Positions 11,401-26,400 of a DNA stretch of 64,000 bases are shown one piece after another. Within the stretch, counting starts at the first letter, position 1. The number at the start of each line of letters is the position of its first letter. Made by a program: the position numbers and the translations under genes. Origin of the DNA: Sipunculus nudus (taxonomy: Eukaryota > Annelida > Sipuncula > Golfingiida > Sipunculidae); the NCBI GenBank assembly GCA_026874595.1, contig CM049317.1:60052618-60116617 (forward strand), read 5' to 3'. The notes beneath the pieces are model-generated. The model was not told the DNA's origin, did no database searches, and worked only from the letters and a program-made list of their open reading frames with translations.

Positions 11401-14400
11401 CTTTGCAAGTTTATGCATGGAATTTTAACTGACCTCCCACCTTTAACCTGACCTCTGACCTCTGAGGCTTGGTTTTTCTTGTAACCCTGGCCCCATTTTG
11501 TGTCAAGATATAAGTAAAAAAACACGTCTCTTTATCCATAATCAGTTTTGTATCTTCCCTTGATAGTCTTAATATATGATGCTCACTGGGTCAGTTCCTG
11601 GTATTACTCAGAATTGATGAAGTTGTGAACAGTTCAGATATAGTAAACATCCAAGCCATGATGGGCCTGTTAACACTTAAAACAAAGGGGCTGGGGTTAT
11701 CCCTCTTGTGTTCTTCCATGGCAAGTCCTGCATACTACAATTTATGAATGGTTCTGACAGTAGTGCAGAAACAACTATTCATGTCCAGATGGCCAGATTT
11801 TTTTAAAATATTTTGTTTATTATGGGCCAGTCTTAGACAGCCTGTGGATGAATTATGATTTACCAATGGCTGTCTGATAACTTTTAGTTTTGCTGTGATA
11901 ACTTTTTAGGAAAATATCTATAACTATATACCAAAATATTTTATCACCTAAGTGTGATTCTAGGCCAGATCCAAGGATATTCAATTGGGTCAGAGGTCAT
12001 TAGGGTTATTTGAGTTGTCATTGCCATAACCTAACAGGAATATAATTGATTTTCATGAAACTCATTGTTTATGAACAGACTTTCTCCACTGAATTAAATT
12101 CTTGCATACCTCACTTAATGAAGTCATAGGTCACAAGACAGGCATATTATGCAATCTCGCAGTGCTCTTGTAAACATTTTGTAGAGATGAGGGGTGAAAA
12201 AAATATATTAGTCGCCCCTGTAAAAAATTCTGTTCTATGATGATAAGCCATACATTAAGTCTTGAAAAACAAACATACATTAATGCCAATACTGAAAAAG
12301 GAAGGAATAAGTCTTAAAACTCAGCTGATATCTGTAGCTAGCAATAGTAAAAACCATTCCCAAACAAACATATCTCTTCCGGTCTTTAGACATGTACCCT
12401 GTGTATATTTATTGCATATATAAAATATATACATAATCTAGAAATCAGAGCAGTAAACCAGCCTAAGTTACTTTCATTAATGGTTCCCAACTAAGACTCG
12501 GCCTTGAAGTCATTTTTGTCACAACAAACACAATGGAAACCAAATGAGTCAAACAAATTCCAAAAATTAAACTTTTTCAATTAAAGGACATTTAAGGTAG
12601 AAAGTTTCATAATCAAACAAATATTGATAAGAATCTGGCCTAATTCTAATACATTTCTCAAGTATGAATTCAGTACAAGTGTTAGTGCATTTAAGGTAGA
12701 AAGTTTCATAATCAAACAAATATTGATAAGAATCTGGCCTAATTCTAATACATTTCTCAAGTATGAATTCAGTACAAGTATTAGTGCATTTAACAAATAT
12801 TATAAAAAAGACGGTGGACAGGGGTAGTGGAACACAGCGTATCTAAAAGGAAATCAAAATTGAATCTTGTCTATTGCTGATTTTGTAGTATAATCATGAC
12901 AACTAGTATATCATTTGATTATTTGCACCTCAGGCTTTCAAATCTCTATAAAACATGATTAATTTTTTTCTGTTATATATGCATGTTTACATTATGATAA
13001 TAAAATATTCTGCCCAATTCCACACCTTTTGGCATAAATCAGTAAGCCCAAATTTTCTTAAAGAAAAGTAAGGCTAAACACATCTTATGAGTGTGAACAA
13101 TAATACAGAAACTTACCAATTTGGTCTGTAAAATCCAGTATGCTTGTTTATTCTCGACCAAACACTATATATATTGAACCTTGTCTAGTGATTTTCCACT
13201 AGAAAAGCCAACCAAATCTGGACTGAAATATTAACTTTTTCTCACTAGTACCTTAGTACAGGATGAACTGAGGCTATCTGAAACACCCTCCACTTGGTAC
13301 TCAGCTATTCTTGGCAATGAGGGATGCCTTTTTCTTATTGGCTGCAATAAATTTACATAATTTTACCTTTTGTTCCATTGGTTCATAACCTCAGACATAT
13401 TTTGGATTTCCCAGGGAATCCCTCATTCATAGAATGGGTAAGTACAAAGCAGGGGGAGAGATGGGGGGTATTTCACAGCCGGTTCATATTTCTTAGTTTT
13501 TAAGTACTATGGCCTCCTGTTGTAAATCAATGCATAAATGACAGCTAATTATAGAAATAAGGAAACAAGAATGGAAAATCACTAGACGTTCAAAATGTAT
13601 GGGATTTCAAGCACCTTTATTTCCATTTACTCTGACAGTTCAATGCTGCAATGTTCAACATGAAGGGAGCAGTTGGCAGTTGGTGAATTTTTTTTTTATA
13701 ATACTCAGTGCATTATTACTGACACCACACTAATACACGTTGTACATTACAGAAAGCAGAGGTCTTTCCCAGTATCTGTTGCAAGCAAGTAAACACATGG
13801 CTTTTTAAAGGGATGATACAATAAGTGGTTTTACTCCCACGCACAGCATGAGCCAGGAACTGTACCCCGGCTTCAACTCCTGGCATTTCTGACCTCTGCT
13901 CTGAAGGAAGTGTAGCAGTCATCTGATTATAAACAACCTCCAAGCATCTCTGTATAGACCCCGCCTCTGGTCATGGTCTACATGTGATGGTAATGACTGA
14001 CTATTGACCCCCAGAATCTTTTTTTCCATCTTAAAGCTATGTTCATAGTACCAGTACAACTGCATGTACTGAATACGGTATTAAATACAGTTTTATTGCC
14101 TCCAAATCTACTTGATCCATTTTGATTCACACCAGTGCGTTGGAAGGTATGGTTTCAATACTAAATTCGTTAATATGGTCAGGGTTGGGGTCAAATACAG
14201 TATACCAAATACAAATACGATAGCTGGTCACCTTCAAAGAAAAATACAAATATGAGTGAGTGGAGATAAATATAAATACAAATGCAAATACAGAGCATCA
14301 AATACAAATATGCAAAAGTAGGTTATGCAGAATATTTATCAATTTCCAGCACCAAAAATATTCATAATGTCTCCTCATGTACTACCTGTGTATATTTAGA

Positions 14401-17400
14401 GATCAGGGTCCTTCTTTATTCTACAAAGTCACTGCAAGAAATACTTGAATTGATAATGTCTTTTGGGTTGTTCAAAAGTAAGCTAGTAGTTAAATTTTTA
14501 AAATTATTGCAGATATGAATATGTATAAATTTATACATATGTATTTGTACAGTATTTGATCAAATACATCAAATATTGCGATCAAATACTAAATACAAAT
14601 ATTATCATTTTGTACAACACAAATATAAATACAAATACATACTTTAACTGTATTTAAATACAAATGCATATTTAACCCCAACCCTGAATATGTTATTCAC
14701 ATGCATGTCAAATACTGCTTGATAATGCATTCACAATAGTTAGAATAGGAAGAATATTTAACTGCTAACAGAGTAAATTAAAAAAAAAAATTAATTAAAT
14801 ACCTTTCCTAATATGGTATTGAATGTGATTTTTTTCTGAAGCAGTATGAAAACAAAGCTTATCGAACACCAGACGTTGAATTCAGTATTAGGGAAATGGT
14901 ATTTGACATGCTTGTCATGTAAAAACAGCTGAAGTAAGAGAAATCTGAAGTAATCTTGCTGATAATATACCCAAATGGACTAAGATTTAAATTTGTACGT
15001 ACTTAACTCTCAACATCATCAATCTGAACACACCGAAGATGGTGAGCAAAACATTATTTCCAACAAATGAAAAATTCCTTCAGATTACAATATTTAAACC
15101 AGGAATAATGAAAACATTAAATTTAATATATTTACCGAACATTTTAAATTTTGAATAAATTAGTTCATTAGATTTTAGGAATAAGCATGAAGTAAACCAT
15201 GTACCTTATTTCCTGTGATATTTAGCCCTGTGATATTTACATTAACATATATACTGACCTTACTTTCTGAAGTGACGCACCTAGCTGTGTGTGTTTCTTA
15301 ACCTTCAATGCCATGGTACAACCTTAGAAACACCATATGTCAGGCAGGCCCTTGTACATCATCAACAGTGGAAAAAATGGAGTCTGTGTATATGTTTCTT
15401 TGTTGGTTCTGTTCAGGAATTTCTGTTTTTGTTTGCTGTTTGTTGTTTTTTTTTGTTGGCTTGCCTGTTATTTTAAGACAGGGTTTGAACTGTAAAAACA
15501 TCATGGCTTTGGACTCCTTTCATTTGGCCCATGAACTTTTTTATGTATATTTTTTTCTGAACAAGAAAAATAATCTATTGTGTGATCTTGAGTTATTATA
15601 CCCATTTGATGTTAACAGGAAACAGTAGGTTTCTGTGGCTCATGGGTATAGTGCAGGAGTCAAAGCCGGGAGATTGTGGGTTCGAGGTATTTCACAGTTG
15701 ACCCCCACCCAGGGTTAGCCCTCTGCAGGCTTAATGGGAAGGCTGTCCCCCACAGCCGTGTATCACTCACATTTGAGTGCGTCTTTTGGGGGTTCCTCAA
15801 TGTTATGTCGACCCAGCAATGGGGAAGATTATACACCAAGGACCCGCAGGTGCGGTAGACACTGGGCCTGGGTGACACCAGGATACAAACTAAAACTGAT
15901 AGGAAGCAAGTGCTACCGCCCTGTCACATTGTCCCAAACTGTAATGGTAACTCTGCAGATGTACATACTTAGGTTAAGAATAAGATAAGTCAGCATTTAA
16001 AAAATGGAGGGGGTTACCTCCACAAAAAAATTAAAAAAGATGGAACCAGTCAGGAGTAGATAACAGATCACATTTTGTTCTTTAATGTCATTCTAGAAGT
16101 CATCAGTTATTCAGAGTTTTTTTATCGAAAGGACAATAAGAAAATAAACAAGCAGAGATGAATTGCTCCTCAGCAAGTAGTTTGAAATGGAACAGTTACA
16201 ATAATAATAACGCAGTAAATTTGTTTTACATCTTCCGTTAATATTGACAAATTACCTGTTGGTGAATAAATCAAGCAAATTGGTAGATGTCTAAAGAGAT
16301 CAACTTGAAAAATTTCCACAAGAATTTTAAGTCATTAATGTGATTAATTTAATATTTGTGAAACAGTCTAGTTTGTCAGCATATGTTTATAAAAGTGACA
16401 GATAGGGTCAAGGAGACATAATTGTGATGGACACTGATTGGATGTTGGTACCAGATATATTCTAAAATATTTCATCACCTAAACAATACCATCCATGTCC
16501 ATTCTTTCACAAGGAGGTGTCCAGAAAGTTGTACCGTACAAAGTGTTCAAGTTTGAATAAAATATTCATTCTCTGTTACCGGAATGCCCATAATGTTTGA
16601 ATTGAACAACAATATGAGCATTCATGATAATCTAAGGAAATCATATGAGTCCCCCTTGTTTAAACAGACCATAGAGTCAAACAACTTGTCTTATAATTTT
16701 CCTGATGAGACAAATACATGTAATATAAATCACCAAATAATCCAGTTACACCATTGCCAAGTAATGGTATATTTTAAAATTTGATATATTTTTTAAGGTC
16801 TTTCTGGTAAACAAGTGATATAAATCCTGGGAGGGAAATATTTTGCAATTACCACATGAAAGCCAGACTTTTTGTTATATTCTAATAATACAATTGACTT
16901 TTCTTGGAGTAGATGCAAACAAGTCCGTTTTTTTTTTAGGATTATGGGAAAAATCCTGAAATAATTGCATAGAGTAAACAAAATGTAGTAATCTTTATTT
17001 TTACAGCTGTTAGCTGATTGGAGACAGACCAAAAGGACTATATTTAGATCATCTTGATCAAGGGAAATGGAAAACCAGCCCAGTAGTCACAAAACCTTGG
17101 TGATTTAAAATCCTCACTTCTTTGAAATGTTCTTTGGTTTTTATCAGCCAGTTTACTATGGGCTCATATCTATGTTTTAACACAGCAGTAATTTACCTCT
17201 TACTTGACAATTCTTCAACTATGTTTTGTCATATCGAATTTTAAGGTTTGCATTAAACTGACAGAAATCCTTGGAAATATATTAATTGACCATAATAGGA
17301 TTTCTGTTGGTGAAATAGTTGGACTATTTGACACAAATGGATTCCATCAAATGGTTACAGTCCTTATGAAGAGGTATTTATTCGGATCAGCAAATCACTC

Positions 17401-20400
17401 ACCTAAACTCAAATTTCTTGTGTAATTTCCATGACTGACTTTTTTTTAATGTTGTTACATATTAAAAACATGACTGGCACAAGAATATTTTCTGGACCTT
17501 ACATATTTTGATGAAAATCCATTTTTCCATTCTGTTTAAAGACGACCTCAAACCTCGAGGACTCACACTTGGACTCAGACTCATGTTCCCTGGACTCGTC
17601 CCTGCACTCAGACTCACTCAGTGTAGCCTTGGTATCAAATCCCCAGTCCTGATTGTGTAGCAGACCTTGCCTAAGAAAAGAAAATGCTCAGTAATGTGCT
17701 CTTTGCTAATGATGCAGCCACTACAACATGCCCTGAAGCACACCTTTAGCTAATGGTAGACTCTTATGTCTCATTATTTGCCTGTAAAGTGGTTGTACAT
17801 TGGCCTCTCAGGAGATACGTACTGCATATGTCTATTTAAAGGGCTTACTCACCAGTTCACATATACCTAAGCAGGGCTTGACATTAACTTTTGAAAGTAC
17901 ATGCCCAGTCCAGAAAGTAACATCTAGCTTTTACTTGCCCTACATATATTTTTACTTGCCCTATGAAAATCTTTGATTGTATTTAAAAACACAAACATCC
18001 TTTATCAGGCTTTGGCCTTTTGATAAAGGTTTATTTTTGACCCACTTGCCCAGTCAGGCTAGTAGGAGATGACTTTAAGTTCTCTGACTATTTTCTGGAA
18101 CTTTTACTTGCACCGATCAAGTGGTTAGCCCATAATGTCGAGCACTGCTAGACTCAACTTCCACAGTCAGCTTATCCCTTGAATCAGAACTCAGTTAAAT
18201 GTTTGGTAATTAGTTGTGGTAGGAATTACTTTTAATATCATAATCAATTATTGAAGAATAAAAACGACCAATGATTGATTATTACTCAATTATTTTATGT
18301 ACTTTCTATATAACCTTTAAATAGTAAATAGTCTGACATATACATAGGCATTCATAATGAAACCATCAATCACCCACATCTAAGGTGGACTTGCAAAAGA
18401 GTTCTAGAATCAGACCCCAACCATGCCAAGACTCTTAGGCAAGGTTTCATCCACTAGTGTTCCTCTGTCCACCCAGCAGTAGAAATGGGAACAAGTGTCC
18501 CATATAGAGTAGTTTAACTCCTAAATCACTTTATGCTGCTGAAACCGAGAGAAGCTCCTGTCTGATGAGCCAGTTGGGCTGGGTTGTAAAAACCCAACAG
18601 ACTTTACCATGATTCATTTTGACATCGTGATCTATTTATATTACAGACCATTCAGGAACATGGGATAAGTTTTAATGATGCTCAAAATGATTTGTGGAAG
18701 CTCATTCACTGGATTCCAAAGCCACCTGACAATGTTTGTCAACTTCAATATAGTTAAAAGCTGCAGTTTTATCCCTGTGTTATGCAAGAGCAGTTGATGC
18801 CAACAGATAATACACTATAATTGGTGTCACATTTACGGGGTTCAATTTTCATGATTTTCACCGGTTCAGTGTTTCATGAGGATTCCAATTTCACAATCTT
18901 ACTTTTAAATTTTCATAATCAGAATATATAAGTATTGTATGTTTTATTTTGTATGCATGAGCACAAAATCTTAAAATATTGACCAGAAGATACTGAAGAT
19001 TATGCTGAATTAGTGTCAATTCTTGCTGATTGCTGGGGATAATATATAGATTGTATAATATTATTTATTATTTAAATCTTTTATTCAAAGCTCCCTTAAA
19101 ATGCATGTTTTATTTATAATATACTTGTAAATATTTTGCCTTTCAAATGTTGATGCTATTGATAACAAAAGATATGCCAGTAAGACTATTAATTGTATAA
19201 ATGCTGTTTACTTGTGGAGATGAGTTGTCTTATTCACAACATAGGTTTCATTTACTTGTTGATTAAGTTCGCTTTTCTAAGATTTGCAAAGCTGAAACCC
19301 TTGTGAATAAAAGAGGCATCTGCAGTAGATGGTAACTATGATTGGTAATTCTGTTTCGTTGGTATTTTTGTAATCATTATTACCCTGTTGGTTATCATTA
19401 ATGAGCATGATTATTTAAATAATGGAAAATTGTGCATGAAGTTGACATGGAGGAGATAAAAAGATATCAAGTCAATGTAAAAGAGATGAGGAGCCAGGTG
19501 AATCAGAAACATCTATTGTGTCAGGTGTTTTGTGAGAAAACTAATCATATGTATACAAGAATACTTCAACATCAGCAAAATAGCACATAGTATCATTTTT
19601 ATTACATAAGTCTTTGTGTCAAAAGGCAACACATGCATACAGTGATTGAGTACTGGTAAGAAGACACATGAAACCATGGTTTTATGTGGTAGATGTATAT
19701 CATTGTATATTCCTTAAGACTTTTGTTTCATAGAAATAATACAACTTTACCACTTCCCAATGTATCAGATCTGTTTTTTTGTTTTTTTTTGTTCTTTGAA
19801 ACTGTGAATGTATTGAATGAAAACATGCAATGTAGGTCTCATTCATTAAACTTGTCATATCTTATCTTTCAGCTTTACTACCTTGGTACATGTTACAGTC
19901 AAGATTTTGTACTTTAGGCTGTGATATTAAAGTTTAATTTGACCTCCTACTGTGCTGATATCATCTACAAAGTTTGCTGAACTTAAAATAAATCAGTGAA
20001 GCAGTGTAGGTTATGTTACCATGTTTTATATCTCTTGGTTGCTAAGTTTATTTACTCTGAATTCTGAAAATTTTTTGGGTTTAAAACTTTGTGGTTTTGA
20101 CATGAAACACTATTTGTTATAGCTTTCATTGATTGATCTATTTATGCCTTTTCTAAAAGATTAATATGTGAACAGACCTGAAAATCAGCACTGAACCCTT
20201 ACTTGACAACTCATGAAATAAAATGTCAATTATCAGTGCAAGTGGTTGGCTCAATGGTACAACAACAAAGATATTGGCTCACTTATCAGAAAACTGGGTG
20301 AAAGTTTTTGTGTGTATCTCGATAGGTTTCTCTAAATGATTGTGGGGTTTTTAATTTTGTGGATACAAGCTGCCCAGGAATTCCACTAAAATAAAATCCC

Positions 20401-23400
20401 AACGGAAAATTCTGAATACACAGTATATCCCGTGAATCTCACGGAAATGATCACCCATGCTCATGATGTTAAGGAGAACAGAATAAATTTTGATACGTGA
20501 TCAGCATTACACACTCAGCAGTTATCTACTGCAGTCATTCCAGTTCTCCTTTACTTTAGCTGCTGCTTTGGCACAGGGCCAAATATTTAAATTGTACTGA
20601 TGAGAAAGTTTCATTGCATTGTACATCAAACCAATGAGAGCGTGATGCTCAGGTTTAGAACTTAGTTAAGATGCATGATGGTATATCACAAATGACCAAC
20701 AATAAGCAAAATCTGTTGCCTCCTGACCTGATGTTTACATTAAGTTTGCGATATTTCATTTTTTTGTGTTTTACAAAGGTTTCATTTTTGCAGTCTAACT
20801 AGAAACATATTCTAAATGTAACAATTTAATTACATGATTTTTTCCATATATATGATTCAAATTTGATACCTGTACTCATTTACTTTACTGGTTCTAGTAT
20901 AATGAGGGTAGGTTATCCATTCACTTTGAACATTTTCTCATATCTGAACCTGTGCCTTCAATGTCTGGTCCTAATTTAGCACTATATTGGCCCTCTGACA
21001 TCACGACCAGATTACTGGCCTGCCAGAGTGCCTTTACATCTATACACGCATTATAAGGCAACCTGACCATGCAAATATTTTTTTCATTTCTGACAATGCC
21101 TCATGGCTTATAGATTCACTGTCAATTGACATAAACCAGACTAATTGTTTGCATTTTTAGTGTACTTTCTAACAACACCAAACATGTACAAGAAAAATTT
21201 GGTTCAAACTCAGCATGTTGGTAAATCCCTCTGCCTGTTTGTTGAATTTATGGCAGCATGTATACAGGCATGGCTTGCACGGGTGACTGGATGCAGCCAA
21301 CTATCACGCTATGCAGGAAATGAACTGTTTCAGTTTTGGTTGTGAGTTCACATATATTCTCTTGTATAATGTCAAGATAATGGGCTGTTTACAACAATAT
21401 GAATGCAACTTGATGGATATACTGCTTGTATCATGACTCAAGTGGCTTACCAGCCCAGTTATCATTGCTTACTAAGTTGGGTTGTCACGGCTAGTCCTAG
21501 TTCCATATACACAGTAGGTTTTATAAAAACTGACTTTAAAAGATAGGTGAGATAAATGATGTGATCATAATATAAATAACTGCTCGGGTACTTCTGCTGA
21601 AGGGGCATCTTATTCACAAATATTCACAATAATTACCTGTTAATTTGAAATTTCATCAGGAAAAAGTCAAGGAAAAATCAGGAAGTTTTTGTTTTCATGA
21701 CTAGCTGAGCACCAAGCTACTGCAGAAATCATTTGACCTTCTCCGAGTTTTATGGGATAAAAAAAACCTCACTCTTGTCTTGAGTTCACAGACTTCCTGC
21801 TTACAAACTGCCAACATGAAGCCAACCGCAGATCTTAATCGGATTTTGCAGCCAGTTTGCATGTAAAGAAATTCACTTGGATGTTTATTACTGTAGTCAG
21901 CTGAAGATTGTGATTGTTTAGATTATTGACCGTCTGTCGCTTACCACCAGAGTTTCCAGAGCAACCAACGTACAGTAACAATTGTATAGTTAAACATGGA
22001 TAGAGCATAAACTTATTGTCCAGTGAGTACATAATTTATAATCAGAAGACAACCTATGTAAATTAATCATGAAATGATTTGATGTATAAAAGTTGATTGG
22101 AAATTCTTACTAACGGTACTACTAGTATTCAGACAAATAATGTTAAAGTGAAAATACAAGGTAGCTTTTCTTAAAGAGTTCATACTTTATTAGAAGAATG
22201 TGTAATAACTTAATACTTGGAGAGTTTTAACCATACTTAATTATAAGAATATGTATTTGGAGTGTTATAACCTGATTGTTTCCTTTTGGAAAAAAAATAA
22301 TGGAGCCAGACATGGGGTTTATTACAGGTGTTCTATTACTATTACTATTATTGTTACTTTGAGTTTCTGATATTACTATTACTATTACTATTACAGCATT
22401 TTACCATCTATTACTATTACTATTACTATTACTATTACTTGGGTTTCTATTACTATTACTATTACTATTGCTTATATATTTATAGAAGGATATAGGTCGG
22501 TTCATTTTTTCTATGCAGTTTTGGTGCTTGGAGGTGTTTGAAAAAGAACATATGTTATCAATGGTCAGTTTTAAATAAAACTGAAAAGAACTCCATGGAA
22601 CAGCAAAAACATCTTTATTAGTATATTCATTTATACTAAAGAACATATCAATAGACAGTTATGGTCAGTTTAAGCACATTCACATCATGCATTCTACATT
22701 TTTACAAGATGTCCATTATGGAGCTTGTGATTTGGGTGCAATATAGAAAGAAAAATTAGGTACAATATATCACTGTGCTGATCCAGCCTATTTTCCTCTC
22801 ATCACTTTCTGACCATCAATACAGCAGCAATCCTGGACCATATCTATCTGATTGAATAACATTTTTCTTTGTTGTAGGATTCTGTCATTCTTCAATACAA
22901 CAACGGATGATTACTCTGTCGTCATCACAAGTGGAGCTACAGCAGCCTTGAAACTGGTTGCAGAGGGATTCAGAACATTCCAGCATCATCCAAAAGAGAA
23001 GGCTGAAGGTATATATATATATATCAGTGCAATGAAATTTTACTTTGTCTCTGTCTATCTTTGTAACAACCCTTAAATTGGTAAGCCTACTTTGAATGGT
23101 GATACAATCCATATGGAGGATTGTACTGCAATGGTCTTATATCCTGTTGCACTGATATTGTGGAAACAGCCAAAAAAAGCATGAACATTAGGCTACGATT
23201 GATGTGACTCACAACCCAAACTGAAATCCATCTCTATGGTAAAGAGTCATTTCCTGTGTTGCGTACAAGTTGGTTCATGTCCACTAACCCATCGGAGTCA
23301 TACTTGATTTCATGTGGTCAGGGATTTACCAATATGCTGGGTTAAAACATGACTTTTCTCACTCATGGTAGGTGTTGTTAGAAAGTATATTAAAAAGCTA

Positions 23401-26400
23401 ACTACTGGGCTGGTTTATTTCAAAAGACAGCACTATAAGCTTTGATGAGGATTTTAATATCTTTTGGCAGTTTTGACAGCACTTCTTGTCTTGCAGATAT
23501 GCACTCACTGAAAGTAAACCAGTAAAATCAACGGATAATATTGTGTACTTTGTAACAGAGTCTGTAACTATGTGCAAAAAAAATTCTGTTTTAACTCGGC
23601 ATACGGGTAAATCACCCCGCATGTTTGTTGAATTTCAGACTGCAAGAACACAAGCATGTCTCATATGTTTAACTCGATGAAGGCTATAGGTGACACAGAT
23701 TACTGGCTTTCTACCATGGCATTGAAGCAGCAGGATGGATGGCTGTTGCAGTGTATTCCTGCTTATGACTTGTGTCACGACCCAACTACAGGATTTCGCT
23801 GAGCCTACTGAGTCACATGTATTCACAGCAACTTTTTCTGCACCAGGCGGAAGCAGCTGGAGTTCAGACTTGGGCTTGTTTCTTATCACTAGAAACTGTA
23901 TAGGTCAAGCATGGCTAAACCTTTACCAACAGTTAATAATAAATGGTTCATATTGGAAGAATTGGTCAAAGAGTTCAGTTATTTAATTATGTCCCCACCA
24001 TTACATCCAATCAGAACCAAATTTCTAGTTCCAATGCAAACCACAGAGTGTTTGATAAAGCTTCACTTCCCGTTTCAAGTTCCAGTGTTAAGCATGGCAT
24101 GTTTTCTAATAATTTAGTCCATTTACCTCTGGTTCTTAACTTGATCCCCACATCCCAGACCCACTTGCACATGGAAATTGGGTCGCCTTTTATGTTTAAG
24201 TAATTGCCCCTTGACCTTATGGGAGCACCTGCCAGGCTTGTATAGCTCTTGCTGCAAGATAGGCTGCCCACAGAATGGCAATATTACATTATTACCAAAT
24301 ATGTAAAGGCCAGAAATTAAATGTTTGGTTAGTATTTTCCAATCTAAAATTTCTTAAAATTGGTGTGTATATTTTCACTGAAATGTATACATTTTCACTC
24401 TCCTATATTGACTTAAAGGTACATAAACATCATCGGTCAGTATACTTATTACCTAACACTGTATATTCAGTGTACCTTTTGGGTGATTACATTTACACAA
24501 TTTTTCCAGCATTCCATAAATGGCAAACTGACTTGCCAGTGCTATCCCCAATTCACCAAAGTTAAAATTAGGTCAACCAGAATAGACAGTTATAGAGATT
24601 GACAAATTGCTGTTTTGTCACAGGTTCTAATTACTGCAGTTACATATTTGGTATTAAACCATAAAGCCATTGTCAGTTTTTGGTATGAGCATCACCCAAC
24701 GGCCTACCTGAATGTGTCTATTGATTCATTAACTTTTTGTCTCAATGTGATAACTTACCAAGAATTTCATGGACTTTCATAAAAGTCTCTAAATATTGAC
24801 AAATGAATTTGCTTTTGGTTTATTCATGGCAAAATCTGGGCATATTTATTTAGGTCAGAGGTCATCAAACTTCTTTCAGAGCAAAAATGATGGATATTTG
24901 TCCAGAGTCCTGCTGTTCCTTTCCCTGGTCAGCCATAAGCAGGGCACTTATCATAACCATGTGACCGAGAAACTTCTAACTCATTGCATTTAATAATAAA
25001 TTCCATAATTAGTTTTTCATTAGACAATAATAACTGAAACACTACAGGTCGTTTTCTTTTTTTTTTCAGATGCTGCTATCGAGGATAACAGTGACTCCTC
25101 AGAACACAATGATGTCACAAGCAGCACCCCCTGGTTCATGTACCTTGATGACAACCACACATCAGTTCTGGGTATGAGAGAAGTTTTTGCATATCGTGGA
25201 GCTGTCCCACTTTGTGTAGAACCAGAAGAAGTTGATAATTTTATCAGTGGACAAGCAAGACTGACAATATCTAAGGACTCTAAGGGGCATTGCTTTGGAA
25301 AATGTGAGATATTGTCGGAAAATGATAACAGAGAAACATCAACGAACAGATTGTCATCAGTTGCATCACAGGGTGATGAAATTCAAGGTTTTGTCAGAGA
25401 CTTACATGCAGGTTCTCTCTTACCTAGAAGCACTCTTGTGGACAGGGACACAGTTATCAATCCAGCAAATGATAAAAATAATGCAGTGAACAGTTTATTC
25501 GTTTATCCTGCTCAGAGTAACTTCTCTGGAAGAAAGTATCCATTGTCATGGATTCAATGGATGAAACAATCCAAATCTGGTTTCCATGGCAACTGGTACA
25601 CTCTGTTGGATGCTGCTGGTTATGTTTCCACATCACATCTTGACCTTTCACAATACCAGCCAGATTTCATCACAGTTTCCTTCTACAAAATCTTTGGCTA
25701 CCCAACAGGACTAGGTGAGTGACTGTGCCATTCTTTTGATATTTAAAAAGAAAAAGGATAGGTCCATGGCCTGTTGGTAGCACTGTCTGTTGAATGATGA
25801 TGAAAGTAACTGTACATTAAGGTATGTAATATTGTTCTATTATTATTTAACCTTATGGGTTGCAATTTTCATATGCAAAGGGCTAGAAAAAAATCATAAA
25901 GTCACAAACTAATGATTAGGAATTAGAGTGAAATTCCAAGACTCTATCAAGATTTCACCTTTATGACACTCAGACATTGGCAGGGTTTTGATCTTGAGAC
26001 TTTCCACTCCATAATCCAACAACTCAACCAATAGGCTCTGTCCTACCCCATTCTTTTAATCTTCTGAAAATCCCAGAAGTGAATTTTGTGGAACATCTGA
26101 CAGAGTAGTTCACATGCAGTTTATGCATTTAAATGCATAAGTTTCAAATAAATTCATTGTATCCCTAGACAAAGTCAAGGGACACTATGGTATTATGATG
26201 GTTTTGCTGCTGCAAAACAATCTTCTCTGCGCTATAACTCAAAAATATGTTTCACATATCATTACCAAACTTGACATGTGCTTAAATATAGGTGATAGGA
26301 CAAAGCCTATTTAAAATGTGTTCATGACCTTAAAAATTTTCATATTTGGTGAAAATCACACAAATTCTATCTCAATAAGGGGTGCAAGGATTGGTCCAAC

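Larger units (their letters stand above)
9411..22877 (+). other. MOCOS intron 2
   Basis: 13.5 kb, GTTAGT to TAG. It contains a dispersed repeat (9950-10360), a 99-bp tandem duplication, two CAGGG-ended MITEs (14180-14686 and 17872-18147), a tRNA-derived SINE (15637-15900), a GACTC-rich patch, a minus-strand copy of the dispersed repeat (21090-21480) and a TATTAC microsatellite. Stretches between these, for example 10400-12500, 12800-14100, 16000-17500 and 18600-21000, are AT-rich with nothing recognised apart from two DR1 motifs (11449 and 11987). Confidence 0.85.
23009..25069 (+). other. MOCOS intron 3
   Basis: 2.06 kb. It starts with GT(AT)n at 23009-23025, carries two R1 repeat copies in head-to-head orientation (23190-23810) and a DR1 motif in a repeat at 24852, and ends in a long T tract before exon 4. 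Nothing else was recognised in 23810-24800. Confidence 0.9.
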
